From: Planosporangium thailandense | GTDB lineage: Bacteria > Actinomycetota > Actinomycetes > Mycobacteriales > Micromonosporaceae | Direction of reading: 5' to 3' | Length of the DNA stretch: 64,000 nt | Assembly: GCF_011947195.1 (NCBI RefSeq) | Contig: NZ_JAATVY010000023.1 | Coordinates: 29,945 to 93,944 of the forward strand | Part shown: positions 25,716 to 36,180 of the stretch, piece after piece | Layout of the letters: each line of letters starts with the position of its first letter | Numbering within the stretch: position 1 is the first letter of the stretch | Notes under the pieces: generated by a model | Told to the model about the DNA's origin: nothing | Seen by the model: only the letters and a program-made list of their open reading frames with translations | Databases searched by the model: none | Translations under genes and position numbers: made by a program

Positions 25716-27026
25716 ATGACGATCGCTGCATGGCCGGCGTCACAACAAGCATGGGAGCGGACCAAGGCCTCGCTGGGCGGCGGCGTCTCGACCGGTCTAC
25801 GCGCCTCGATGAAACCGCACCCCATCTTCTTCCAGGGCGGACAGGGCCCTCGGCTGACCGATCTGGACGGCAACACCTACCTCGACTACGTCCTCGGCTG
25901 GGGTCCGGTGATCCTGGGGCACGGCCACCCCGGCCTCACCGAAGCCGTCAGCCGGCAACTGCCGTTGGGCGCCACGTACGGCTCGGGGCACCTCCTCGAG
26001 GCAGAGGTCGCCGAGAAGGTTCTCGCGCGCATACCCGGCACGGAGCGCGTCCTGTGGAGCAACACCGGTTCGGAGGCGACCCAGGTCGCCCTCCGCCTCG
26101 CCCGCGCCGCCACCGGCCGGCACCGCTTCGTCAAGTTCACCGGGCACTACCACGGGTGGTCCGACACGATGCTCGTCGGGTACCGCCCCGGCCCGGACGG
26201 ATCGCTGGGCCTCGGCAGCCTCGGCCAGAATCCCGCAGCGATGGAGGATCTCGCGCTGGTCACGTGGGGCGACCTGGAAGCGACCGCCGACCTGCTGAAA
26301 GCGCCCGACTCGGACATCGCGGCCGTATTCTGCGAGCCCGTGCTGTGCAACTCCGGTGTGCTCGCACCCCCGCTCGGATTCCTCCAGGGCCTACGCGACC
26401 TGTGCGACGCCACCGGCACCATCCTAGTGTTCGACGAAGTCATCACTGGCTTCCGGATCGGATCGGGCGGCGCCGTCACGCGGTACGGCGTGACGCCGGA
26501 CCTGGTCGTCCTCGCGAAGGCGATCGCGGGTGGCTACCCACTGGCGGCCGTGGCCGGTCGCGCCGAGATCATCGACCGCACCACGAAGGGCGTCGTCCAC
26601 GCCGGCACCTACAACGGCAACCCGGTTGTGCTCGCGGCGGGCAGCGCGACCCTCGACGCGCTCGCGGAGCCCGATGTGTACGAGGACTTCGAGCGGCGCG
26701 GCACGGCCCTGGCCGACGGCATGCGGGCGGCGCTGGCCCGCCACGGTGTACCGTCCACAGTGCACCAGGTCGGTCCGGTCGTGCAGTGCATCGCCGGAGT
26801 CGAGAACGCCGACTCGTTCGACGCGTTCCTGGCCGCCGACCAGGAGTTCTACGACCGGCTCGGGGTGCAGATGCTGCGCCGCGGCGTTTTCACCCTGCCC
26901 GGCGGCCGGTGGTACCTGTCGACCGCACACAGCGACGCCGACATCGCGCAGACGGTCGCGGTCTTCGACGAGTCGCTCGCGGCCACCCTCTCGCAAGGGC
27001 CGGGCCCCGTGGCCAAGCGGGCCTGA
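25716..27026 (+). CDS. Class III aminotransferase, glutamate-1-semialdehyde-aminomutase-like, copy 1
   Basis: This is a 436-residue fold-I PLP enzyme. The PLP lysine is K268 ('LAKAIAGGYP'); other markers are 'SNTGSEATQVALRLAR', 'GHYHGWSD' and 'FDEVITGFR'. It resembles HemL in sequence, but the substrate-side N-terminal loop ('GGVSTGLRAS') lacks the HemL 'SPVRAF' pattern and no other haem genes are nearby. Related enzymes act on beta-amino acids or D-amino acids. The start follows a GGGAGACGGA site. The next gene (FAD/Fe-S oxidase) starts 24 bases after its stop, so the two form an operon under operator site 5. Two more members occur at 44424 and 56674. Confidence 0.87.
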   Translation: MTIAAWPASQQAWERTKASLGGGVSTGLRASMKPHPIFFQGGQGPRLTDLDGNTYLDYVLGWGPVILGHGHPGLTEAVSRQLPLGATYGSGHLLEAEVAEKVLARIPGTERVLWSNTGSEATQVALRLARAATGRHRFVKFTGHYHGWSDTMLVGYRPGPDGSLGLGSLGQNPAAMEDLALVTWGDLEATADLLKAPDSDIAAVFCEPVLCNSGVLAPPLGFLQGLRDLCDATGTILVFDEVITGFRIGSGGAVTRYGVTPDLVVLAKAIAGGYPLAAVAGRAEIIDRTTKGVVHAGTYNGNPVVLAAGSATLDALAEPDVYEDFERRGTALADGMRAALARHGVPSTVHQVGPVVQCIAGVENADSFDAFLAADQEFYDRLGVQMLRRGVFTLPGGRWYLSTAHSDADIAQTVAVFDESLAATLSQGPGPVAKRA

Positions 27027-27050
27027 CCGGCATCATCCGGAAAGGCCACC

Positions 27051-29897
27051 ATGGCTGTCAACCGACCCCTGGACCGGTCCGCCCTCGAGGCGCTGCGCGC
27101 CCTGAGCGATCCCGGAAACGTACGGACCCGGCCCATCGACCTCGCGGCGATGGCCCACGACGCCTCGCACTACCTGCGGCAGCCGCGCGTCGTCGTCACC
27201 GCGCGCGACGCCGACCACGTCGCCGGACTGCTCCGCCTCGCCGCCGACAACAACCTTCCCGTCACGTTCCGGTCGGGCGGCACCAGCCTGTCCGGACAGG
27301 CGGGCAGCAACGACCTCCTGGTTGACACCCGCCGGAACTTCCGGCGGGTCGAGGTCCTCGACGACGGCGCGCGCGTCCGGAGCCAGCCCGGCGCGACAGT
27401 CCGCGCGGTGAACGCCCGGCTGGCGCCGTACCGCACCAAGCTCGGGCCGGATCCGGCCAGCGAGGCCGCCTGCACCGTCGGCGGAGTGCTGGCGAACAAC
27501 TCGTCCGGGATGGCCTGCGGCACCGCCCTCAACGCCTATCACACGCTACGGTCCATGACGTTCGTCCTGCCCTCCGGCACCGTCGTCGACACCGCCCACA
27601 CCGGCGCCGACGACCTGCTGCGCACCCGCGAGCCGCGGCTGTGGCAGGGCCTCGCAGAGCTTCGCGACCGGGTACGCGGAAACGCCGACTCCGTCGCCCG
27701 CATCCGCCACCAGTTCTCCATGAAGAACACCATGGGGTACTCGCTCAACGCGCTGCTGGACTTCGACCGCCCAGTGGACATCCTGAGCCACCTGCTGGTC
27801 GGCTCCGAGGGAACGTTGGCGTTCATCGCCGAAGCGGTCTTCGACACGGTGCCGGTCCGGCCGCACGTCGCGACCGCCCTGCTCGTGTTCGACTCCCTGC
27901 GACAGGCCACGGACTCGGTACCCGGGCTGCTGGCGGCCGGCGCGCGTACCGTCGAGCTCATGGACGCGGCGTCACTGCGGGTCGTCCAACGTGAACCGCA
28001 GGGCGCAGCGGTGCTGGCCGGCGTGCGGGTACGGTCACACACCGCCCTGCTGGTCGAACTGCAGGCGGCCACCACCGGGCAGCTCGACGCCGAGCTGGCA
28101 GCGGCGTCGTCGGTTCTCGCGACGCTCGCACTGTCCACCGCGGCCCGGTTCACTACCGACCCGGCGGAACGCGCCACGCTCTGGCACCTCCGCAAAGGCC
28201 TGTACACCCTCGTGGCCGGGGCGCGTCCGTTGGGCAGCACGGCGCTGCTGGAGGACATCGTGGTGCCGCTCGACCGGCTCACCGACACGACCGAGCGGCT
28301 CACCGCGCTGTTCGCCCGGTACGGGTACGACGACGCCGTCATCTTCGGCCACGCCAAGGACGGCAACCTGCACTTCCTGATCAACCCGCGCTTCGACGAC
28401 CCTGACGAGCTGAGCCGGTACGAGGCTTTCACGGAGGACCTCGTCGACCTGGTGCTCGGCGCGAACGGCTCGCTCAAGGCCGAGCACGGCACCGGCCGCA
28501 TCATGGCGCCGTACGTGCGCCGGCAGTTCGGCGACGAACTGTACGGGGTGATGCGGGCCATCAAGGACCTGTGCGACCCGGCGGTTCTGCTGAACCCTGG
28601 CACCGTCCTCAGCGACGACCCGCGCACTCACCTCAAGGACCTCAAGATCCCGCTGCCGGCCGATCCGGCCGTGGACACCTGCGTCGAGTGTGGATACTGC
28701 GAGCCGGTCTGCCCGTCACAGGACCTGACGACCACGCCCCGGCAGCGCATCGTGATCATGCGCGAGATCGCGGCGGCGGATGCTGCCGGAGACACCGCGC
28801 GCGCCCGAGCGCTTCGACGCGATTTCGGCTACGACGCCGTCGACACCTGCGCGGCGGACTCGATGTGCCGGTCCGCCTGCCCCGTCGGCATCGACACCGG
28901 CTCCGTCATGAAGGCCGACCGCGAGCGCCGGCACTCGGCCACCGCGCAGCGCGCGGGGGCGACCGCCGCCGCGCACTGGGGCGGCACGGTCAACGGACTC
29001 CGGGCGGCCCTGCGCGTCGCCGACGCGCTACCCACCAACGTGCTGTCGGCCGGCAGCAGGGCGGCCCGGCGGATCCTTTCCGAGGACTGGGTGCCGCAGC
29101 TCGGTGCCGATCTGCCCGGCGCGGGCCCGCGGCGGCCCCGGCCCCGAACGCCGGGCGACGCGGCCGCCGTGTTCTTTCCGGCCTGTATCAACGCGCTGTT
29201 CGGACCCGCTGTCGACGGGGACGACACGATGGCGGTGGGAGCCGCGACCGCCTTCCAGTCGCTGTGCGAACGGGCCGGGCTGGCGCTCGCCGTACCGGAC
29301 GGCGTGGCCGGGCTGTGCTGCGGCACCCCGTGGAAATCGAAGGGGCTCACCCGCGGGTACGACGTGATGGCGCACCGGACGTTCGAGGCCGTGTGGGCGG
29401 CGTCGGACGGCGGACGCCTCCCCGTGGTCTGCGACGCCTCGTCGTGCGGGCTCGGCCTGCGCGAAATCGGCGCCCACCTCACCGGCGACGCGGCCGACAG
29501 TTTCGCCGCCCTGCCCATCGTGGACGCGGTGACGTACACGCGCACGGACGTGCTGCCCCGACTCACCGTCACCCGCCGGGTGGCGTCGGTGGCGGTACAT
29601 CCGACCTGCTCCAGCGAGCATCTCGGCTCGACCGCCGATCTGCTGGCGCTGGCGGACGCCTGCGCCGACTCGGTCACCGTGCCGGCGACCTGGCGCTGCT
29701 GCGGGTTCGCCGGCGATCGGGGCCTGCTGCACCCCGAGGTGACCGCGGCGGCGACCCGGCCCGAGGCGGCCGAGCTCGCGGGTGCCCGGTTCGACGAGTA
29801 CGTGTCGAACAACCGCACCTGCGAGCTGGGCATGTCGCGGGCGACCGGCCACACCTACCGGCACATCCTCGAACTGCTGGAGGCGTGCACCCGGTGA
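27051..29897 (+). CDS. FAD-linked oxidase fused to Fe-S/CCG domains (D-lactate or D-2-hydroxyacid dehydrogenase type)
   Basis: This 948-residue fusion of a GlcD/Dld-like flavin domain with a GlpC-like electron-transfer part is probably membrane-associated. The FAD_binding_4 domain (about 40-220) has 'TFRSGGTSLSGQAGSNDLL' and 'GGVLANNSSGM'. The FAD-oxidase C domain covers about 250-520 and includes 'FGHAKDGNLHFLI'. Two 4Fe-4S motifs follow: 'CVECGYCEPVC' (near 543) and 'CAADSMCRSAC' (near 600). Two CCG domains then carry 'GLCCGTPW' (near 753) and 'RCCGFAGD' (near 880). The whole set resembles E. coli YdiJ-type D-2-hydroxyacid dehydrogenases. It would oxidise a D-2-hydroxyacid and pass electrons to quinone. 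It is co-transcribed with aminotransferase copy 1. Confidence 0.88.
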   Translation: MAVNRPLDRSALEALRALSDPGNVRTRPIDLAAMAHDASHYLRQPRVVVTARDADHVAGLLRLAADNNLPVTFRSGGTSLSGQAGSNDLLVDTRRNFRRVEVLDDGARVRSQPGATVRAVNARLAPYRTKLGPDPASEAACTVGGVLANNSSGMACGTALNAYHTLRSMTFVLPSGTVVDTAHTGADDLLRTREPRLWQGLAELRDRVRGNADSVARIRHQFSMKNTMGYSLNALLDFDRPVDILSHLLVGSEGTLAFIAEAVFDTVPVRPHVATALLVFDSLRQATDSVPGLLAAGARTVELMDAASLRVVQREPQGAAVLAGVRVRSHTALLVELQAATTGQLDAELAAASSVLATLALSTAARFTTDPAERATLWHLRKGLYTLVAGARPLGSTALLEDIVVPLDRLTDTTERLTALFARYGYDDAVIFGHAKDGNLHFLINPRFDDPDELSRYEAFTEDLVDLVLGANGSLKAEHGTGRIMAPYVRRQFGDELYGVMRAIKDLCDPAVLLNPGTVLSDDPRTHLKDLKIPLPADPAVDTCVECGYCEPVCPSQDLTTTPRQRIVIMREIAAADAAGDTARARALRRDFGYDAVDTCAADSMCRSACPVGIDTGSVMKADRERRHSATAQRAGATAAAHWGGTVNGLRAALRVADALPTNVLSAGSRAARRILSEDWVPQLGADLPGAGPRRPRPRTPGDAAAVFFPACINALFGPAVDGDDTMAVGAATAFQSLCERAGLALAVPDGVAGLCCGTPWKSKGLTRGYDVMAHRTFEAVWAASDGGRLPVVCDASSCGLGLREIGAHLTGDAADSFAALPIVDAVTYTRTDVLPRLTVTRRVASVAVHPTCSSEHLGSTADLLALADACADSVTVPATWRCCGFAGDRGLLHPEVTAAATRPEAAELAGARFDEYVSNNRTCELGMSRATGHTYRHILELLEACTR

Positions 29898-29903
29898 CCG
29901 CGG

Positions 29904-29919
29904 GGCGCGGCGACGCGCC
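29904..29919. terminator. Short hairpin with GNRA-type loop between convergent genes
   Basis: GGCGCG and CGCGCC enclose the tetraloop GCGA. The hairpin fills the gap between the FAD/Fe-S fusion stop and the SDR copy 3 stop (29921). It is short, so it is only a candidate terminator. Confidence 0.35.
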
Positions 29920-29920
29920 G

Positions 29921-30687
29921 TCAGTACATCACCCAGCCGCCGTCGGCGTTTATCACCTGGCCGGTGATGAACGCCGCCTCGTCGCTGGCAAGGAACACGA
30001 AGGCGCCGGCGAGGTCCTCGGCCAGGCCCCGGCGCGGAATCGACTGCAGCGGCAGGATCTCCGCGGCGACGACCGCCGGGTCGGCCTCGAGCTCGACCTC
30101 GTTCTCGGTACGGATCGCGCCGGGCATGACCGCGTTGACCCGTACGTAGTGCGGGCCCAGCTCACGGGCGAGCGCACGGGTCATGCCGAGGATCGCTGCC
30201 TTCGAGGCCGTGTAGTGCACGGCCCACGGCTGCCCGGTGCGGACCATCACCGAGGTGAGGTTGATGATGCAGCCGCGCGTCGCGATGAGGTCGTCGCGGA
30301 CCGCCTTGGCCAGCAGCCACGTGCCGCGCGTGTTGACCGCCTGCACGAGATCCCACTGCGCCACCGAGATGTCCTGGTACGGCGACCGTCCAGACGCCGC
30401 GGCGTTCGCGACCAGGATGTTCAGCGGGCCGAGCGCCTCCCGGGCCTTCGCCACCACCTCGGCCGGCCCGGTCGGTTCGGCCAGATCACCGGCGAGGGCG
30501 ACCGCCTGCCCACCGCCGGCGCGAAGCTCATCGGCCAACTGCTCGGCCAGTTCGGCCATGGCGGCTGTGGGCTCGTGCGCCAGCGCGACGCGGGCGCCCT
30601 CGGCGACGAAGGCGCGCGCGACCGCCGCGCCGATACCGCGCGAGGCCCCGGTGATGAGCGCCGTACGCCCGGCGAGCCGACCCGTAC

Positions 30688-30691
<4 letters not shown>
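29921..30691 (-). CDS. Short-chain dehydrogenase/reductase (SDR), copy 3
   Basis: This is a 256-residue classical SDR with 'TGASRGIGAAVARAF', 'ANAAASG' (variant NNAG), Ser in 'NLTSVMVRTG', Tyr/Lys in 'HYTASKAAI' and the ending 'FITGQVINADGGW'. The residues after beta-strand 2 ('ALAHEP') do not clearly decide between NAD and NADP. The ATG (30691-30689) overlaps the stop of the DppF-type ATPase gene of system 2 (ATGA). The SDR is therefore translationally coupled to the transporter and very probably acts on its imported substrate or a direct product. Confidence 0.87.
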
Positions 30692-31529
<838 letters not shown>

Positions 31530-31533
<4 letters not shown>

Positions 31534-32513
31534 GCCCCTACCACCGGCGAGTGCGCGTCGAGGGGGTGCCAGCAGGCGGCCTGGGAGGTGTCGCCTTCGA
31601 GCTCCGGCACAATCTCGCACTGGGCGGTGGCGCGGTCGCACCGGGTCCGGAAAGGGCAGCCGGTCGGCATGGCGTGAAGTGGCGGGACGCTCCCGCGGAT
31701 GGACGGCAAGCGCGTCGTCCCCTCCAGCTCGATGTTGTCCAATGTGGGCTGGGACTCCAGGAGCCCCTTGGTGTACGGGTGGCGCGGGGAGCGGAACACC
31801 TCTCCCACCGGCCCCTGCTCCACGAGCCGGCCGCCGTACATGACCATGACGTAGTCGCACATCGCCGCGATGACGGGCAGATCATGGGTGATCATGAGCA
31901 GCGCGCTGCCGCGGTCCTTCACCGCGCCATCGAGCAGCCGGAGCACCTGCTTCTGCACGGTGACGTCGAGCGCCGTGGTCGGCTCGTCCGCGATGATCAG
32001 CTGCGGGTAGCACGCGATGGCCATCGCGATCATCACCCGCTGGCGCTGCCCGCCCGACAATTCGTGCGGGTACGCGCGCAGCAACTGCTCCGGCCGTGGC
32101 AGGTGCATCTGCTTGAACAGGTCGAGCACCCGGGCTCGCGCCTCGTCCCGGGTCACCTTCGTGTGGCGCCGGATCACCCAGCTCACCTGCGCGCCGACGC
32201 GCTTCGTGGGGTTGAGCGCCGACAGCGGGTCCTGGAACACCATCGAGACGGTGCGGCCTCGGCGGTTGGAGAACTCGCGGTCGGAGATGGTCGTGAGGTC
32301 GACGTTGTCGTGGAGCACCTGCCCCTCGGTGGTCCAGCCGGGTTGGAGCAGCCCCATCACGGCCAGCGCGGTCAGGCTCTTGCCGGCGCCGGACTCGCCG
32401 ACGAGGCCGACCCGCTGCCCCGCCCGGATCTGGAAGTCGACGTTGCGCACGGCCTTCAGGTCATCGCGTCGGACCACCAGCCCACGCACGTCGAGCACGG
32501 TCTGCGTCGTCAT
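31530..32513 (-). CDS. ABC transporter ATPase, DppD type, system 2
   Basis: This is a 327-residue ATPase: Walker A 'GESGAGKSL', Q-loop 'MVFQDPLSALNP', signature 'LSGGQRQRVMIAMAI', Walker B 'LIIADEPTTALDV'. It has a full oligo_HPY tail ('GCPFRTRCDRATAQC'), which may bind a further metal cluster as in other DppD proteins. The ATG overlaps the DppC stop and its own stop overlaps the DppF start (ATGA at each end). Confidence 0.9.
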
Positions 32514-33418
32514 GAGCTCCTCTTCCGAAGGCGCGGGTCGAGTACGTCGCGCAGGCCGTCGCCCAGCATGTTCAGGCCGAGCACGGCGAACACGATGGCC
32601 AGCCCGGGCCAGATCGCCAGCGGGCCGGACACGCCGACCGTGTCCTGCGCCTCCTTGAGCAGCATGCCCCAGGAGACCGCCGGCCGGTTCACGCCGACGC
32701 CCAGGTAGGACAGGCCCGCCTCGGTGAGGATTCCGGCGGCGAAGTACAGGGTGAACTGCACGATCAGTACCGAGAAGATGTTCGGCAGCACATGCCGGGC
32801 GAGGATGAAGACCTTGCGCCGCCCGTACAGTTCGGCGGCCGTGACGTAGTCCTCGGCCAGGACGCGCAGCGCGGCCGCCCGGACCACGCGGGTGAAGGAC
32901 GGTACGAAGAAGACGGTCAACGCGAAGATCGTCGAACCGACCCCCGCGCCGACCGTCGCCGCCAGCACCAGCGCGAACACGATGCCCGGCATCGCCAGGA
33001 GAATGTCCACGCCACGCATGATGGACTCGCTGACCACCGGCCGCGCCGCCGCGGCTGTCAGGCCGCTGATCGTGCCCAGCACTACCCCGAGCAGGGCCGC
33101 GCCCGCTGCCACGGTGATCGAGGTACGGGCTCCGACCATCAGTGCGCTGGCGATGTCGCGGCCGAGCGCGTCGGTGCCGAGCAGGTGCCCGTGGGACCCG
33201 GCCGGCAGCAGCCGATCCGCCGGCGCGGCCAGGTTGGGGTCGGCCGGCGTCCATACCAGCGACAGGGCGGCGACGGCGACGAGGGCCACGGTCATGACGA
33301 CGCCGACGACGAGCGACGCGTTACCGAGAACGCGTCGACCCACGCCGCCAGTGGGTACGGGGCCGCCGCCTGACGCCAGTTCGTGCGACGTCATGGCGCC
33401 TTCGGCAGCGCTGCTCAT
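32510..33418 (-). CDS. ABC transporter permease, DppC type, system 2
   Basis: This is a 302-residue membrane protein with a Gly/Pro-rich cytoplasmic N-terminus, TM1 ('VVGVVMTVALVAVAALSLV'), and the periplasmic DppC motif 'HLLGTDALGRDIASALMVG'. Several TM helices follow with the EAA loop 'AAELYGRRKVFILARHVLPN' and the end 'LGDGLRDVLDPRLRKRSS'. A second in-frame ATG eight codons in is possible. It overlaps both its neighbours by 4 bases. Confidence 0.9.
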   Translation of the reverse strand: MSSAAEGAMTSHELASGGGPVPTGGVGRRVLGNASLVVGVVMTVALVAVAALSLVWTPADPNLAAPADRLLPAGSHGHLLGTDALGRDIASALMVGARTSITVAAGAALLGVVLGTISGLTAAAARPVVSESIMRGVDILLAMPGIVFALVLAATVGAGVGSTIFALTVFFVPSFTRVVRAAALRVLAEDYVTAAELYGRRKVFILARHVLPNIFSVLIVQFTLYFAAGILTEAGLSYLGVGVNRPAVSWGMLLKEAQDTVGVSGPLAIWPGLAIVFAVLGLNMLGDGLRDVLDPRLRKRSS

Positions 33419-34362
33419 CGACTCACCCTCACTCTCGGGTCGAGCACGCCGTACAGGATGTCGACGATCAGATTCACCACGAGCACGAACGCCACCATGA
33501 TCATCACGGTGCTCTGTACGACGATGACCTCGCGCGCCTGCACCTGGTCGAGAACCATGCGGGCCAGCCCCGGCAGCGAGAAGACCTGTTCGATGATCAC
33601 TGTGCCGCCGATCAGCTCGGCCGCGAGCAGGCCCACGACGGTCACCAGCGGGAGGGACGCGTTGCGCACGCCCACCCGCAGGAGGGCACCCCGCTTCGTC
33701 ATCCCCGAGGCGCGCGCCGTGCGGACGTAGTCCTCGTTCATCACGTCGAGCACCGCCGTCCGGGTGTACCTGCTCAACGTCGCCGCCATCACCAGCCCGA
33801 GCGCGATGACCGGCAGCGCGAGGGACCGGATGGAGTCGATGGGCGATGCCGACCAGGGCACCCACCCACCGGTCGGCAGCCAGCCGAGACGCACCCCGAA
33901 GAACAGCGACAGGAGCACGCCGGCCCAGAACACCGGGATGGCGATCCCCACCTGGCTGGTGAACGCCACGAACGCGCCGATGGGCGTACCGACCTTCGTC
34001 GCCGCGTACGTGCCGACGGGCACCGCGATGAGCAGCGCCAGGATCATGCCGGCGAGGGCCAGTGGCACGCTGACCGGCAGGCGTTCGAGGAGCAGGCTGG
34101 TGGCCGGCTCGCGGGTCCGGAACGAGATGCCGAGGTCACCCCGCAGCATCCCCCAGGCCCAGTCGAAGTACTGCACCGGCAGCGGGCGGTCCAGGCCCAG
34201 CTCCTTGGACAGCGCGGCGATGGCCTCCGGCTTCGCGGCCTTGCCCAGCATCACGGAGGCGACGTTGCCACCGGCTAGCCGGATCAGGGCGAAGATGAGG
34301 ATCGACGACGTGATGAGCGCCATGACGAAGAACGCCAGCCGGCGCGCGAGAAAGACCAGCAT
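33415..34362 (-). CDS. ABC transporter permease, DppB type, system 2
   Basis: This is a 315-residue membrane protein starting 'MLVFLARRLAFFVMALITSS'. Its loop ('LAGGNVASVMLGKAAKPEAI') lacks the usual 'PGDP' of DppB. The core TM helices, the EAA-type loop ('RTARASGMTKRGALLRVGVR') and the end 'YGVLDPRVRVSR' are typical. The ATG is preceded by GGAGAGGC. A hairpin lies between this gene and the binding-protein gene upstream. Confidence 0.9.
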   Translation of the reverse strand: MLVFLARRLAFFVMALITSSILIFALIRLAGGNVASVMLGKAAKPEAIAALSKELGLDRPLPVQYFDWAWGMLRGDLGISFRTREPATSLLLERLPVSVPLALAGMILALLIAVPVGTYAATKVGTPIGAFVAFTSQVGIAIPVFWAGVLLSLFFGVRLGWLPTGGWVPWSASPIDSIRSLALPVIALGLVMAATLSRYTRTAVLDVMNEDYVRTARASGMTKRGALLRVGVRNASLPLVTVVGLLAAELIGGTVIIEQVFSLPGLARMVLDQVQAREVIVVQSTVMIMVAFVLVVNLIVDILYGVLDPRVRVSR

Positions 34363-34396
34363 GCCTCTCCAGTTTTTGAGGCGGTGTATGGAGTCC

Positions 34397-34433
34397 GGTC
34401 AGGGGGGCACGCCGCCAGGCGCGCCCCCTGACC
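34397..34433. terminator. Intercistronic hairpin between binding protein and permease genes, system 2
   Basis: GGTCAGGGGG (34397-34406) pairs exactly with CCCCCTGACC (34424-34433) around a 17-base loop. It lies 24 bases past the binding-protein stop on the minus strand and before the DppB start. A partial terminator or mRNA stabiliser here would give more binding protein than permease, a common pattern for ABC importers. Confidence 0.55.
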
Positions 34434-34457
34434 GTCACTTCTGGACGGTTTCCACGG

Positions 34458-36038
34458 CTACCAGTGCAGGTTGGCGAAGTCGATGTCGACGAGGATCTTC
34501 GGCTCCTGCCAGCCCTTCAGGTCCGGCCGGAGCAGCCCCACGCCGCTCTTGGACAGCAGCGGGACGATCACCGCGTCCTTCTTGAGCACGTCGTCCGCCT
34601 GCTTCATCAGGTCCTCGTACTCCTGCTTGGTTTTCGCCGCGTCCGCCTTGTTCATCAGGTCGGTCATCTCCGGGCTGCAGTAGGTCGTCCAGCCCATCTG
34701 CGACTGGTCCGCGCACGCGAACTGCGTGATCGGGGCCGGGTCGGACATGACGGTGATCCCGAACTGCGGCGGCTTCTGCTGGAAAATCTGCTGCGAGTAC
34801 CGGGCCAGCGTGATCGCGTCCCGCTTGACCTTCACCCCGGACCCGTTGAGCTGCTGGATCAGCAGGTCCGCCGGCAGGGACAGGTCCGGCACGTCGCTCA
34901 GCGAGGCGAATTCGAGCTCCTCGCCGTTGTAGCCGGCCGCCTTCAGATCGTTCTTCGCCGCGGCGGTGTCGAACGGTGCCGGGCAGCTCGCCTTGCTCTC
35001 CTTCTCGAACCAGGAGGTGTTGTCGAGGCCGTAGCCGCAGGTGGCCTTGGCGCCCCACGGTGCGTTGAAGGCGTCGATGAACTGCTGGCGGTTGAACGTC
35101 TCGGCCAGCGCTTTGCGCAGGGCCGGATTGTTGTAGGGGGCCTGCGTGGCGTTGAACGTCACGTAGAGCATCTCACCGACCTGCGGGTAGGTGATGAGGT
35201 TGAAGGTGTCGCCGAACTTCTCCTTGGTCAACCGCTCCCACTTGTCGATCGTGATGACCGGGAACGCGTCGACCTCGCCGGCGCGCAGGGCGTTGAGGGC
35301 CGCGGTGCCGTCGGGCATGATGCGGACCTCCACCTCCTTGATGCTCGGCGCTTTGCCCCAGTAGTTCGGGTTGGCTTTGAAGATCATGTTGGTGCCCTGC
35401 ACGTACCGGTCCAGCACGTACGGGCCGGTGCCGATCGGCTTCGTGGCGATGTTGGCGGCCGCGGCCTTCGGCTGGATGAGCGCGGACATGCCGCCCATGC
35501 CGTGGATGAACGACTGGCTGGGCCGGCTGAGCTTGACCGTCACCTCGTGGTCGCCGGTGGCCTGGATCGTCTGCACCGCGGTGTAGGGCGCCGAGTAGGT
35601 GGTGATCGGGCTCTTGCGCATGGTCTCGAGCGAGTAGACGACGTCGTCGGCGGTCACCGGCGAGCCGTCGGAGAACTTCACATCGCGGATCTTGAAGGTG
35701 TAGGTGGTCTGGTCGTCACTGACCTTCCACGACTCCGCGACGTTCGGCTGAGCGTCGCCGTTCTTGTCGAAGCTCAGCAGCGGCTCGACCACGTTGCCGG
35801 GCAGCCACAGGATCAGCGCCGTCAGGTTGTTCTTGACGTAGTCGAGCGTGCCCGGGTCCTGTGACGCCACCAGAACGAGCTTGTTGGCCGCTTTGCGGGC
35901 CGACGCGGGCAGGTAGCCGCCCTTGGTCTTGGTCCCACCGCTCCCGGACGAGCTGCACGCGGCGGTGAGAAGCAGCGCAGCTCCCACGACCGCGGCCACG
36001 GCGACCCGGCCCATTCTTCGTGCCTGTCGGCGAACCAT
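34458..36038 (-). CDS. ABC transporter substrate-binding lipoprotein, peptide type (SBP_bac_5), system 2
   Basis: This is a 526-residue DppA/OppA-like receptor. The signal peptide has an Arg-rich n-region ('MVRRQARRMGRV'), a hydrophobic core and the lipobox 'LLTAAC' with lipidated C28. The body contains 'TYTFKIRDVKFSDGSPVTAD', typical of the family, and 'NNPALRKALAETFNRQ'. The start at 36038 sits seven bases behind AAAGG; longer in-frame starts lack one. It is the first gene of transport operon 2 and lies directly downstream of operator site 6. It should define the substrate of this import system. Confidence 0.9.
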   Translation of the reverse strand: MVRRQARRMGRVAVAAVVGAALLLTAACSSSGSGGTKTKGGYLPASARKAANKLVLVASQDPGTLDYVKNNLTALILWLPGNVVEPLLSFDKNGDAQPNVAESWKVSDDQTTYTFKIRDVKFSDGSPVTADDVVYSLETMRKSPITTYSAPYTAVQTIQATGDHEVTVKLSRPSQSFIHGMGGMSALIQPKAAAANIATKPIGTGPYVLDRYVQGTNMIFKANPNYWGKAPSIKEVEVRIMPDGTAALNALRAGEVDAFPVITIDKWERLTKEKFGDTFNLITYPQVGEMLYVTFNATQAPYNNPALRKALAETFNRQQFIDAFNAPWGAKATCGYGLDNTSWFEKESKASCPAPFDTAAAKNDLKAAGYNGEELEFASLSDVPDLSLPADLLIQQLNGSGVKVKRDAITLARYSQQIFQQKPPQFGITVMSDPAPITQFACADQSQMGWTTYCSPEMTDLMNKADAAKTKQEYEDLMKQADDVLKKDAVIVPLLSKSGVGLLRPDLKGWQEPKILVDIDFANLHW

Positions 36039-36085
36039 GTGTGCACCTTTCATTGCGGAAGCAAGGTGGACCATTCATTGGTTAG

Positions 36086-36123
36086 GTTTCGCTGTGTGAA
36101 ATAGAGTGTTCAGTATCAGAAAC
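36086..36123. promoter_or_regulatory. Operator site 6 of the shared regulon (extended)
   Basis: GTTTCG (36086-36091), 5 bases, TGAAAT (36097-36102), 4 bases, TGTTCA (36107-36112), 5 bases, AGAAAC (36118-36123). The 5-4-5 alternation extends the three-part pattern by one half-site. The third element is weak. It lies just upstream of the binding-protein gene of transport operon 2. Confidence 0.5.
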
Positions 36124-36180
36124 ATGGAGCGGCACGGTCAAGGCTTCCGGCCGGGCCCACTGTCAAGTTTTGGTTACGGA

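Noticed and set aside
26998..29897. Glutamate-1-semialdehyde aminomutase (HemL) and respiratory chain genes as a housekeeping haem/lactate block
   Set aside because: No other haem genes are present, the substrate loop differs from HemL, and two further copies occur in catabolic surroundings.
34464..35864. A 466-codon plus-strand frame
   Set aside because: It is antisense to the binding-protein gene of transporter 2, has shadow composition and no ribosome site.
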